From Thermoplasmata archaeon (GTDB lineage: Archaea > Thermoplasmatota > Thermoplasmata > Thermoplasmatales > Thermoplasmataceae), in the NCBI GenBank assembly GCA_021797265.1, contig JAJZZZ010000100.1:1-5328 (forward strand): 5,328 nt of DNA, read 5' to 3'. Made by a program: the position numbers and the translations under genes. This document shows, in pieces, positions 1 to 5,328 of this stretch (position 1 is its first letter; the number at the start of each line of letters is the position of its first letter). A model generated the notes under the pieces. The model ran no database searches. It worked only from the letters and a program-made list of their open reading frames with translations, and was not told the DNA's origin.

Positions 1-944
1 AGCAGGGTATCTCCGTAAACCGGCCACAATCTCTCCGTCTTTCGGACCTTTCGTACAAACTTCAACTTTATCCATTCAAGAAAAAGAAGGGAATTCAGAA
101 ATATATTGAGGAAGTATCGCTCAAGACCTCCGTTGCAAAGGGAGATGCAAGTGAAACTGGTACAGTAAAATTCTTGTCAGAAAACGGCAAGATACGTAGT
201 GAGGGGGATGAGGAGATTATGAAGCAGATCCTGCCATTCTCTTCGTCATTCAGTAGATCTTTTAACAAAGACATGGGCAGCCTTATGCAACTTCCACCAC
301 TATCTTTCTTCCTGGGTCTCGGTATAGGCACCCTTATTCAGGTTTATGACTTTGACCCAAAATTATCAAAGAAAGCAATACCAATTACAGGAAAAGCTGA
401 ATTAGAACCAGATGGCAGCAACACTGCACTGGTTTTAAGAAAAATGCTCGCTAAACCGGATGAAAGGAAGAAATTTATCCATTATCTGAAGGTTTGTTTG
501 CCTTTCGTGAAGGATGTCTCCATTGAGAACCAGGTAGACAAGTCCGTCATATTTAAGATGCTGGAAACTTATAATTCAAAGACTGACATACCTGCCCCCC
601 TTATCTCCGATGGGACTATAGAAATTGTATCTATAATTTACAGCCTATTTTTCGAGCGAAACCAACTCATCGTTATAGAGGAGCCGGAAAGGAATATACA
701 TCCTCGCCTTATTTCAAGTCTAATGAACCTCATTAAAGAGGCTTCACAGGCAAAACAGATCATTATCACAACTCACAGTCCTGAAATGATAAAATATGTT
801 GACCTTGAGAATCTGTATATAATTGACAGGGACGAAAACGGGGCATCAAAAGTCTCTCGCGCTGCCAACAGCGATGAAATTAAGGCGTTTCTCAAGGAGA
901 AGATTGGCATTGATGAACTCTTTGTTGATGGTATCCTCAATTGA
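1..944 (+). CDS. AAA15/OLD-like AAA family ATPase, C-terminal part (5' end outside window)
   Basis: The frame is open from base 3 to the TGA at 942-944, giving 313 visible residues. The N-terminus, with the expected Walker A loop, lies outside the window. A TTG at 174 could be mistaken for a start, but coding sequence continues upstream of it. Visible landmarks, counted from base 3, are: ELEPDGSNTALVL at about 134-146, a conserved stretch in this ATPase family; LISDGT at 200-205, in the place of the ABC signature; Walker B with catalytic glutamate, LIVIEEPERNIHP, at 222-234; and the switch histidine in TTHSPEMI at 256-263. This is the ABC-type ATPase fold of the AAA15/AAA_21/OLD group. Such proteins often sense or assemble with a partner nuclease. 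The TOPRIM-like gene starts 6 bases downstream, so the two are probably one operon. The ATPase call is firm; a defence role is inferred from context. The alternative is a housekeeping SMC-like ATPase. Confidence 0.88.
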   Translation, partial: QGISVNRPQSLRLSDLSYKLQLYPFKKKKGIQKYIEEVSLKTSVAKGDASETGTVKFLSENGKIRSEGDEEIMKQILPFSSSFSRSFNKDMGSLMQLPPLSFFLGLGIGTLIQVYDFDPKLSKKAIPITGKAELEPDGSNTALVLRKMLAKPDERKKFIHYLKVCLPFVKDVSIENQVDKSVIFKMLETYNSKTDIPAPLISDGTIEIVSIIYSLFFERNQLIVIEEPERNIHPRLISSLMNLIKEASQAKQIIITTHSPEMIKYVDLENLYIIDRDENGASKVSRAANSDEIKAFLKEKIGIDELFVDGILN

Positions 945-950
945 ATCAAA

Positions 951-1466
951 ATGTTGAAGTACATTTTCGTAGAGGGGTTTTTTGATGAATTATTCATAAA
1001 CAGGATCACTGAACTTGAGAAAATAATCCCCCGGCCAAAGATAATTCAATATTCTCAAAAGAAGGATGAAAAAATAGACAGCTACATTATTTCCCTCAGA
1101 TCTCAGAAGGAGGCAATAATGTTCATTGCAGATGATGATACTGATCACTATGAATCTTCTAGTTCCAGAATTTACGAACTGAAGAGGAGGTATCCTCATT
1201 AATCGGACGAAATTATTTTTCTCGCCATACCTGAAATAGAAGGGTGGTATATTTCTGGTATTACAAAAAAAGCAGCTAAAGCCCTCAAGCTTCGAGAACT
1301 ACCAAAATGTGATACCTGTACGAAGGAGAAATTCCTTTCAACACTTCCAAACCGTTCTGACGGCACTTTAATTAGGAGCGAAATTCTGGAATACTTTGAC
1401 ATTAGAACAGCATTGTCAAACTCTAGTTCATTCAGGCTATTTCTGGAAAAGTTAAGGAAACTTTGA
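951..1466 (+). pseudogene. TOPRIM-like small protein (DUF4276/DUF3226-like), interrupted by an in-frame TAA
   Basis: ATG at 951 follows the ATPase stop by 6 bases. The first 83 codons carry VEG at residues 7-9 (acidic E8, then D12/E13) and, after a hydrophobic strand, FIADDDTD at 58-65. This spacing of a glutamate and a DxD-type cluster is typical of TOPRIM-like folds that bind metal and cut or process nucleic acid. TAA at 1200-1202 ends the frame, but the same frame continues for 87 codons to TGA at 1464-1466. That part includes IPEIEGWYISG (residues 93-103), which resembles the E-x-E-x-W segment of DUF4276-type proteins, and an SSSFRLFLEKLRKL tail. An intact protein would be about 171 aa. 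No ATG, GTG or well-placed TTG would let the second half be made separately. I read this as one gene with a recent nonsense mutation. A sequencing error or stop readthrough are the alternatives. The exact family is uncertain. Confidence 0.72.
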
Positions 1467-1510
1467 ACCTGGAATTACCTCAATCTGCCCCTTCTAAAGG
1501 TGCCATGACG

Positions 1511-2041
1511 CTACCCCTCTATTTTTGCTCTCTCACCCATCACTTTCGTAAGCAGATCAGCATACTTCCTGAAGGTTTCTTCATCAAGGCGAGCCAGCTT
1601 CTCGTAGTTGTTGTGCATCAGCTTGTATTCTGTATCACCATTCGCAGCCGAAATTGTTAGTGATGGCAATCCAAGATGCTTTCCCTGCCTGAGGATCATG
1701 GACTTCACCTCAGCATATTCAATTCGCTTAAAGTCTGGAGGCACCTTTGAAATCTCGGCATCGATGTTCTTCTCAATCTGATTTCCCGCCTCAATGGCCA
1801 TGTCGATAATCTGCTTATGAATCTGCTTCGAGTCCCTGTAAAGGCCATAATTCTCTACTGCTGGAACTGGAGCCAGAGTAAGAGGGTCTGATCTGAGGTA
1901 CTGATATACTTCTTTCCTGATCTCCCGCTTATCCAGAACATCAAAAATCAGGAGTGAATCTGCCATAAATACCAGATGATGGATGTTGGTTGTTTTGCCA
2001 TGTTTCCATGCATTATCTATTGATCCTTCTACGGTAGTCAT
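1511..2041 (-). CDS. Hypothetical soluble protein, about 176 aa, family not recognised
   Basis: I do not recognise this protein. It reads as real coding sequence: a long open frame with balanced composition, no signal peptide and no membrane helix. The predicted structure is mostly helical. A hydrophobic patch (LVFMADSLLIFDVL, roughly residues 23-36) is followed by a charged helix (KREIRKEVYQYLR), a proline-rich linker (LTLAPVPAVENYG) and a charged helical region. Then comes a short strand-turn-strand (LPSLTISAANGDTEYKL) and a C-terminal helix with ETFRKYADLLTKVM. The start at 2041 is chosen because a TATA box lies 23-30 bases upstream, which puts the transcription start at this ATG. An in-frame ATG at 2047 and one at 2137 also exist; the latter would place the TATA box inside the gene. 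The gene converges with the ATPase/TOPRIM cassette (45 bp apart) and follows the MFS gene on the same strand. No function can be assigned. Confidence 0.72.
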   Translation of the reverse strand: MTTVEGSIDNAWKHGKTTNIHHLVFMADSLLIFDVLDKREIRKEVYQYLRSDPLTLAPVPAVENYGLYRDSKQIHKQIIDMAIEAGNQIEKNIDAEISKVPPDFKRIEYAEVKSMILRQGKHLGLPSLTISAANGDTEYKLMHNNYEKLARLDEETFRKYADLLTKVMGERAKIEG

Positions 2042-2062
2042 CTGCATAACTATATCAATGAA

Positions 2063-2074
2063 GATATAAATTAA
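2063..2074 (-). promoter_or_regulatory. TATA box of the hypothetical gene (leaderless)
   Basis: On the minus strand positions 2071-2064 read ATTTATAT, a good archaeal TATA element, with AT-rich sequence (TTAATT) just upstream. The box covers -30 to -23 relative to the ATG at 2041, the usual spacing to an archaeal transcription start. This predicts a leaderless mRNA beginning at the start codon. No Shine-Dalgarno sequence is seen. Confidence 0.55.
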
Positions 2075-2124
2075 TTCACATAGCAATAATGATATTTGTG
2101 AACAAATGCCATGCTTGCCACAGT

Positions 2125-2178
2125 AAAAGGAGTGCAATTCTTATTGGTTCCCTTATGAACAATTGCAAGAGGCACTCC
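2125..2178 (-). terminator. Hairpin plus T-run downstream of the MFS gene, candidate terminator
   Basis: Only 2 bases beyond the MFS stop codon, GGAGTGC (2129-2135) pairs with GCACTCC (2172-2178). An inner hairpin has GTTC (2147-2150) against GAAC (2157-2160), extended by ATT/AAT around one bulged G, with loop CCTTAT. In the direction of the MFS transcript the outer stem is followed at once by TTTT (2128-2125). That is a terminator-like layout, and it sits before the promoter of the next gene. The loop is long for a classic intrinsic terminator, and archaea mainly use T-runs without hairpins, so a processed 3' end or a small structured RNA is also possible. Confidence 0.4.
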
Positions 2179-2180
2179 CG

Positions 2181-3482
2181 CTACTTTGCTGCAGTTATGG
2201 GTTGTGTGACGACCTTTGCTATGCGCCTGGTAAACATCCTTCCCAGCAGAACGTATGAAATTGCCACCACTGTGGTGCCAAGTGCAATGTATAACCAGTA
2301 TGTGCTTGCCACTTTCTGGAAAACGAATAGCAGGTACAATCCTATTATTGCCCCGGCGAAGCCTCCAAAACTGGTGTAGAGGTTATACACTCCAATATAA
2401 GAACCGCGCATGTTTTCAGGTGCCAGTGTCGTTATGATGCTCTGGGTTGTGGGGGAAAGCATGTCTTCACCAACTGTGGCCACAGCCATGAAAGCAATGA
2501 GGATCAGGAACACCGGGGATGATGTGAGTATGAGGAATGATATGGCATAGAATATTGTCCCTATGCCCCTCCACATCATTGGATTCCCGGACCGGGTCAT
2601 GAGCCTGAGGAACGGGAACTGCAGGGCCACGACCAGTGCCCCGTTTAAGGCCCATACTATGCCAAGGTACAGGTACGGAAGATGTTCCACCACTATTGTA
2701 TATACAGTGAATGTTGATCCCCTCTGCCTCATGAAGATACCAAGCACAATCCCCACGATAATGAAGAGTATGAAGAACCGGTCATTCCTGTAGGCCTTGC
2801 CAAGGTCCCCTTTCTTCAGGCGGGCATGATCAGCAGGAATATAGGATTCCCTGAAGAGGTAATACAGCATCACGATCTCAACCACGGTCACAGCTGCAGA
2901 AACGAGGAATATGTACTGCAGCCCATGGTAAGCCAGATATGCACCCATCAGTGGACCAATTGCAATTCCCAGGTTTGCCATTATCCTCATGACAGTGTAA
3001 CCGGACATCCTGTCGCTCACTGAGGTTACATCTGCAACCGCAGCCTGCACAGCCGGGTACTGTATTGAATTTATGACTATTGTTCCGTACCAGGATAGCA
3101 GCAGCAGGACAAAATAGTGTGGATAAGCTATGCTGTAGAAGATAAGCAGATAGAACAGCACTGCAGGTATCTGGGAGTACACCAGGATTGATCTCCTTCC
3201 TATTCTGTCAGTGAGAATGCCGGAAAAATACTGGATGAATGCCATTATTAGCGTTGCAGTGCCAAGAAACAGGCCCGTCACAACAAACCCCATATGGTAG
3301 ACCACTATGAACACAAGAGGGACGAATATGAATGAGGAGCCACGGCCAAAAGACCTGATGAAGCGTGTGGCACTGAGGATCCATATTCTCCTGTCCAGGC
3401 CTCTTATCTTGAATTCATAGGGGTTTTCAGCTTTACTTTCGGATATTTTCGAGGCCAACGGTATTCCTCCAGATTCTCCCAT
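2181..3482 (-). CDS. Major facilitator superfamily transporter (DHA1/MdtH-like exporter)
   Basis: This 433-residue protein has about 12 membrane helices in two sets of six, around a cytoplasmic linker at about residues 211-235 (PADHARLKKGDLG). That matches the usual MFS size and layout. Motif A, GILTDRIGRR, lies at 88-97 between helices 2 and 3. NLGIAIGPLMGAYLA at 170-184, in helix 5, resembles the glycine/proline-rich motif of proton-driven antiporters. The second half has GEDMLSPTTQ at 338-347 and LAPENMRGSYIG at 353-364, a pattern common in MdtH-like drug/metabolite exporters. It probably sits in the cytoplasmic membrane and expels small molecules in exchange for protons; the substrate is unknown. 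The N-terminal 30 residues are a soluble charged tail. ATG 3482 is the only supported start, because a stop codon lies about 30 bases upstream in frame. It appears to be a single-gene unit ending at a hairpin/T-run. Confidence 0.9.
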   Translation of the reverse strand: MGESGGIPLASKISESKAENPYEFKIRGLDRRIWILSATRFIRSFGRGSSFIFVPLVFIVVYHMGFVVTGLFLGTATLIMAFIQYFSGILTDRIGRRSILVYSQIPAVLFYLLIFYSIAYPHYFVLLLLSWYGTIVINSIQYPAVQAAVADVTSVSDRMSGYTVMRIMANLGIAIGPLMGAYLAYHGLQYIFLVSAAVTVVEIVMLYYLFRESYIPADHARLKKGDLGKAYRNDRFFILFIIVGIVLGIFMRQRGSTFTVYTIVVEHLPYLYLGIVWALNGALVVALQFPFLRLMTRSGNPMMWRGIGTIFYAISFLILTSSPVFLILIAFMAVATVGEDMLSPTTQSIITTLAPENMRGSYIGVYNLYTSFGGFAGAIIGLYLLFVFQKVASTYWLYIALGTTVVAISYVLLGRMFTRRIAKVVTQPITAAK

Positions 3483-3710
3483 TCCAATGCCGGCAGACTT
3501 CAGGAAGCATGATCAGTAAAGTTTGCTTCCATGCATGATTCTTCCCGCATGACGGTGGGCATGAATTTTCAGATTCCTCTATTATACACGCCTATAACAA
3601 TGTTTTCAAGTCCTTAAGCGGGTGGCTGTGCGGAGAAACGAGGATGGCACGCAGACACACGTAATCATTTTAGGTATTGGGAAGTAAGGTGCTGAGCCAG
3701 CCATGGTGAA
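3483..3710. promoter_or_regulatory. Intergenic region between flippase and MFS gene, with MFS promoter signals
   Basis: This 228-bp gap holds the MFS control region. Two weak TATA candidates are visible on the minus strand. CTTTACT at about 3515-3521 would give a leader of about 10 bases. GTATAATAG at about 3579-3587 would give a leader of about 75 bases. Neither clearly wins. The half nearer the MFS gene contains an inverted repeat and four GCATGA words. The part next to the flippase stop has only a weak GGCTG/CAGC stem (about 3689-3703) without a T-run. I found no supported RNA gene or small ORF. Confidence 0.45.
3503..3530. repeat. 7-bp inverted repeat upstream of the MFS gene, candidate operator
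   Basis: GGAAGCA (3503-3509) is repeated inverted as TGCTTCC (3524-3530), with 14 bases between. The spacer holds one of the two possible MFS TATA elements and most of the GTAAAGTTTGC near-palindrome (3516-3526). A protein bound here would cover the promoter, so a repressor site is plausible. As an RNA stem it would have a 14-base loop and no T-run, so it is a poor terminator. Confidence 0.4.
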
Positions 3711-5249
3711 TCAGTGAAGAATTAGAACCTCAATGGCTCTCCGTATTTTCCTGTACTTATCCGGAAACAGGGAGATTATGAGGTCCTTGTCCTCTCTCTT
3801 GAAAATCTGTAGTATCCTTGCAGCCAGGACGTACACTACAAATCCCAGGGCAATGTAAAGTGGCAGGAGAAGCAGTGTGTGATGCAGGATCGCTTCCAAT
3901 GGTTCCTCCGCAGACATGACAACAGCAAACATGATTATTGAGGCAATCCATACCTTTGCAAAGGCGGAATAATTGAAATGGACTATGCCGTTCTTTCTTG
4001 CGAAATAGTACTGGATCACGAACGTTGCAACGTACACGGACGAAAAACCGAAGGCGGCTCCTATGAGACCGAACCTTGGTATGAGCACAATGGAAAAGAC
4101 AACGTTTGCAGCAAGAGCTGCCGCACTTGAGTATATGAAAAGATGGGTCTTCCTTACTGATGCTATTGCCTGTGTGAGTATGTTAACCGATATGAACAGT
4201 GCGGAAAATCCCATTATTATTGATAGTGCAACCGAGCCTCCTGTGTACTGATAGCCGCCAAGTAGATCCAGGATCATTGGTGAAAGCGCAGCTATGCCAA
4301 GTGCTGCTGGCACATAAATTGATGAGAGAAGCACGGAGGAACCGTCTACTATGCTTGATATTTCCCCCCTCCTTCCTTCACCGAAGAGTTCGGAGAACTT
4401 GGGCATCAGTATGTTATTGAAGGGTGTTGCGAGGAATCCTATTGACGAGGCGATAAGGAGCGCAAAGTTGTAGACTCCCAGTGATGAGAGGTTCAGCAGC
4501 CCCGCAACCACGAACCTGTCCATGTAAGATGCGCCATACCCGATTATTCCAGAAAGAAGCACAGGCAGGGAGTACTTGAGGATGAAGTTGCTGCCAGGAG
4601 CCTTACCAGTGGATGGATAGCGGCTGACCTGCCTCAGTATTATGACCAGTTCCAGGGATACGCCAAGGAATACTCCTATTATCCAGCCCAGTATTATGAC
4701 ATCAAGGCTTCTGGCATACAGTGCCAGGGCTATCGACCCGAAGTAATAGAAGACCCAGATGACTATGTTGATTATTGCCGAAAGCCTGAAATTCTGGAGG
4801 CCCAGAAGAGCCCCATTCAGTATCCCGAAGAGGATGTTCCCAAGAAGGACCACACTGAGCAGCCTCACCAGGAAGGAATATGATGAACTGTGGAGGAATA
4901 TGAGCGATATCCCACCACTGGAAACCAGGAGTATGGCAAAACCAACAAGGGAGAGAATGAAGCCAAAGCCAATCATTTTCCTTATGGTTTTTCTCACGGC
5001 AGCATAATCACCTATGCCAAGGCTGTAAGATGTGAAATGTTGTGCCGCCGTGCCGAGGCCGAATGAAAAGACAATGTTGAAGAGACCAACTATGGCCAGG
5101 AACAGGGCAATGGCACCAACTGCCGTGGTACTGAACATCCTCACAATTATTATATAGAAAATTGCTCCGGAAAACAACTGAACGCCGGAACCTGTGTATT
5201 GGAAAATTGCATCCAGTCCTAGTGATCTGGATGAGGTAAGTTCAGTCAT
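3711..5249 (-). CDS. Polysaccharide/lipid-linked oligosaccharide flippase (RfbX/Wzx-like, MOP superfamily)
   Basis: From ATG 5249 this encodes 512 residues with about 14 hydrophobic helices, the size and layout of Wzx/RfbX-type flippases. Helix 7 is followed by SYMDRFVVAGLL (241-252) and LGVYNFA (257-263), the usual D-x3-V...LG-x-Y pattern. Near helix 12 is LIPRFGLIGAAFGF (389-402), the family's P-x-x-G-x-x-G-A-A signature. The C-terminus is a short, highly basic cytoplasmic tail with FPDKYRKIRRA. Such proteins move lipid-linked sugars across the cytoplasmic membrane. In an archaeon the likely cargo is a dolichol-type oligosaccharide for N-glycosylation or cell-surface glycan. No glycosyltransferase gene lies beside it here, so the cargo is not shown. 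An upstream ATG at 5261 is possible, but the TATA box spacing favours 5249. Confidence 0.9.
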   Translation of the reverse strand: MTELTSSRSLGLDAIFQYTGSGVQLFSGAIFYIIIVRMFSTTAVGAIALFLAIVGLFNIVFSFGLGTAAQHFTSYSLGIGDYAAVRKTIRKMIGFGFILSLVGFAILLVSSGGISLIFLHSSSYSFLVRLLSVVLLGNILFGILNGALLGLQNFRLSAIINIVIWVFYYFGSIALALYARSLDVIILGWIIGVFLGVSLELVIILRQVSRYPSTGKAPGSNFILKYSLPVLLSGIIGYGASYMDRFVVAGLLNLSSLGVYNFALLIASSIGFLATPFNNILMPKFSELFGEGRRGEISSIVDGSSVLLSSIYVPAALGIAALSPMILDLLGGYQYTGGSVALSIIMGFSALFISVNILTQAIASVRKTHLFIYSSAAALAANVVFSIVLIPRFGLIGAAFGFSSVYVATFVIQYYFARKNGIVHFNYSAFAKVWIASIIMFAVVMSAEEPLEAILHHTLLLLPLYIALGFVVYVLAARILQIFKREDKDLIISLFPDKYRKIRRAIEVLILH

Positions 5250-5261
5250 TTCTCCCCACAT

Positions 5262-5272
5262 GCAAAGTTTGC
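5262..5272. promoter_or_regulatory. GCAAA-G-TTTGC palindrome between TATA box and flippase start, candidate operator
   Basis: This is a perfect 5-bp inverted repeat around a single central base, lying 13-23 bases upstream of the ATG at 5249 and overlapping the edge of the TATA box. Binding there would block transcription start. A copy differing by one base (GTAAAGTTTGC) occurs at 3516-3526, in front of the MFS gene. No regulator gene is visible in the window. Confidence 0.35.
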
Positions 5273-5280
5273 TTTAAAAT
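5272..5280 (-). promoter_or_regulatory. TATA box of the flippase gene (leaderless)
   Basis: On the minus strand 5280-5272 read ATTTTAAAG, preceded by CGAATA, an AT-rich flank where a BRE would be. The core spans -30 to -23 from the ATG at 5249, so the mRNA should start at that codon. With the ATG at 5261 the distance would be too short. GGGGAG lies only 2 bases before ATG 5249, too close for normal ribosome binding. Confidence 0.55.
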
Positions 5281-5328
5281 TATTCGATCAACAATGGAGC
5301 AAGAATGTGCAGACCTGTGCAGGCTTGC

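Noticed and set aside
174..944. ATPase gene starting at the TTG at 174
   Set aside because: The frame is open and protein-like right to the window edge, so the true start lies upstream and outside.
951..1202. Stop readthrough as pyrrolysine or selenocysteine
   Set aside because: The stop is TAA, which is used for neither; pyrrolysine uses TAG and selenocysteine TGA.
1514..1534. T-run (TTTTT at about 1523-1527) as terminator of the left cassette
   Set aside because: It lies inside the coding end of the opposite-strand gene and is a single short run.
2042..2137. N-terminal extension of the hypothetical protein to ATG 2137
   Set aside because: It would run through a good TATA box, and the added residues are cysteine-rich and atypical. 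The 2041 start fits the promoter.
3531..3617. 28-codon + strand ORF in the intergenic region
   Set aside because: No ribosome binding site or clear promoter, and random-looking composition; expected by chance.
3618..3670. Possible small RNA stem (GTGGCTGTGCG with CGCAGACACAC)
   Set aside because: Only about 8 of 11 pairs, a large loop, and no C/D or H/ACA boxes.
5299..5328. TGTGCAG direct repeat and GCAAG/CTTGC inverted repeat at the right edge
   Set aside because: Short, cut by the window end, and not linked to any visible gene start.

Overview
The window looks like chromosomal DNA of an archaeon, most likely of the Thermoplasmata (Thermoplasmatales-like). Two genes have an AT-rich TATA box placed so that transcription would begin at the start codon itself (leaderless mRNA). 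ATA and AGG/AGA codons are common, and the transporters resemble archaeal MFS and RfbX-type proteins. The class-level assignment is inference; there is no rRNA or marker gene here.

Left part (1-1466, + strand): a two-gene cassette. The first gene enters from outside the window. Its visible C-terminal 313 residues carry the Walker B and H-loop of an AAA15/OLD-like ATPase. Six bases after it comes a small gene with TOPRIM-like acidic motifs (VEG, then DDDTD). A single in-frame TAA interrupts this gene after codon 83, and coding-quality sequence continues in the same frame to 1466. ATPase plus TOPRIM-like pairs are known in anti-phage defence (OLD/Gabija/PARIS-type logic), so this is probably a defence cassette whose putative effector has been broken. 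Sampled lines here are about 33-35% GC, against 53-67% in sampled transporter lines, which suggests acquisition by transfer.

Middle (1511-2178, - strand): an unrecognised soluble protein of about 176 residues with a convincing leaderless promoter. Between that promoter and the next gene is a hairpin followed by TTTT, which could terminate the upstream transporter transcript.

Right part (2181-5249, - strand): two membrane transporters, each apparently with its own promoter region. One is a 12-helix MFS exporter (433 aa). The other is a 14-helix polysaccharide/lipid-linked oligosaccharide flippase of the MOP superfamily (about 512 aa). Their promoter regions share an 11-base identical element inside a near-palindrome (GCAAAGTTTGC / GTAAAGTTTGC), a candidate common operator.

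I see no tRNA, rRNA, CRISPR array or insertion sequence. The best leads are the nonsense-split TOPRIM-like gene beside an intact-looking ATPase, and the shared promoter element.
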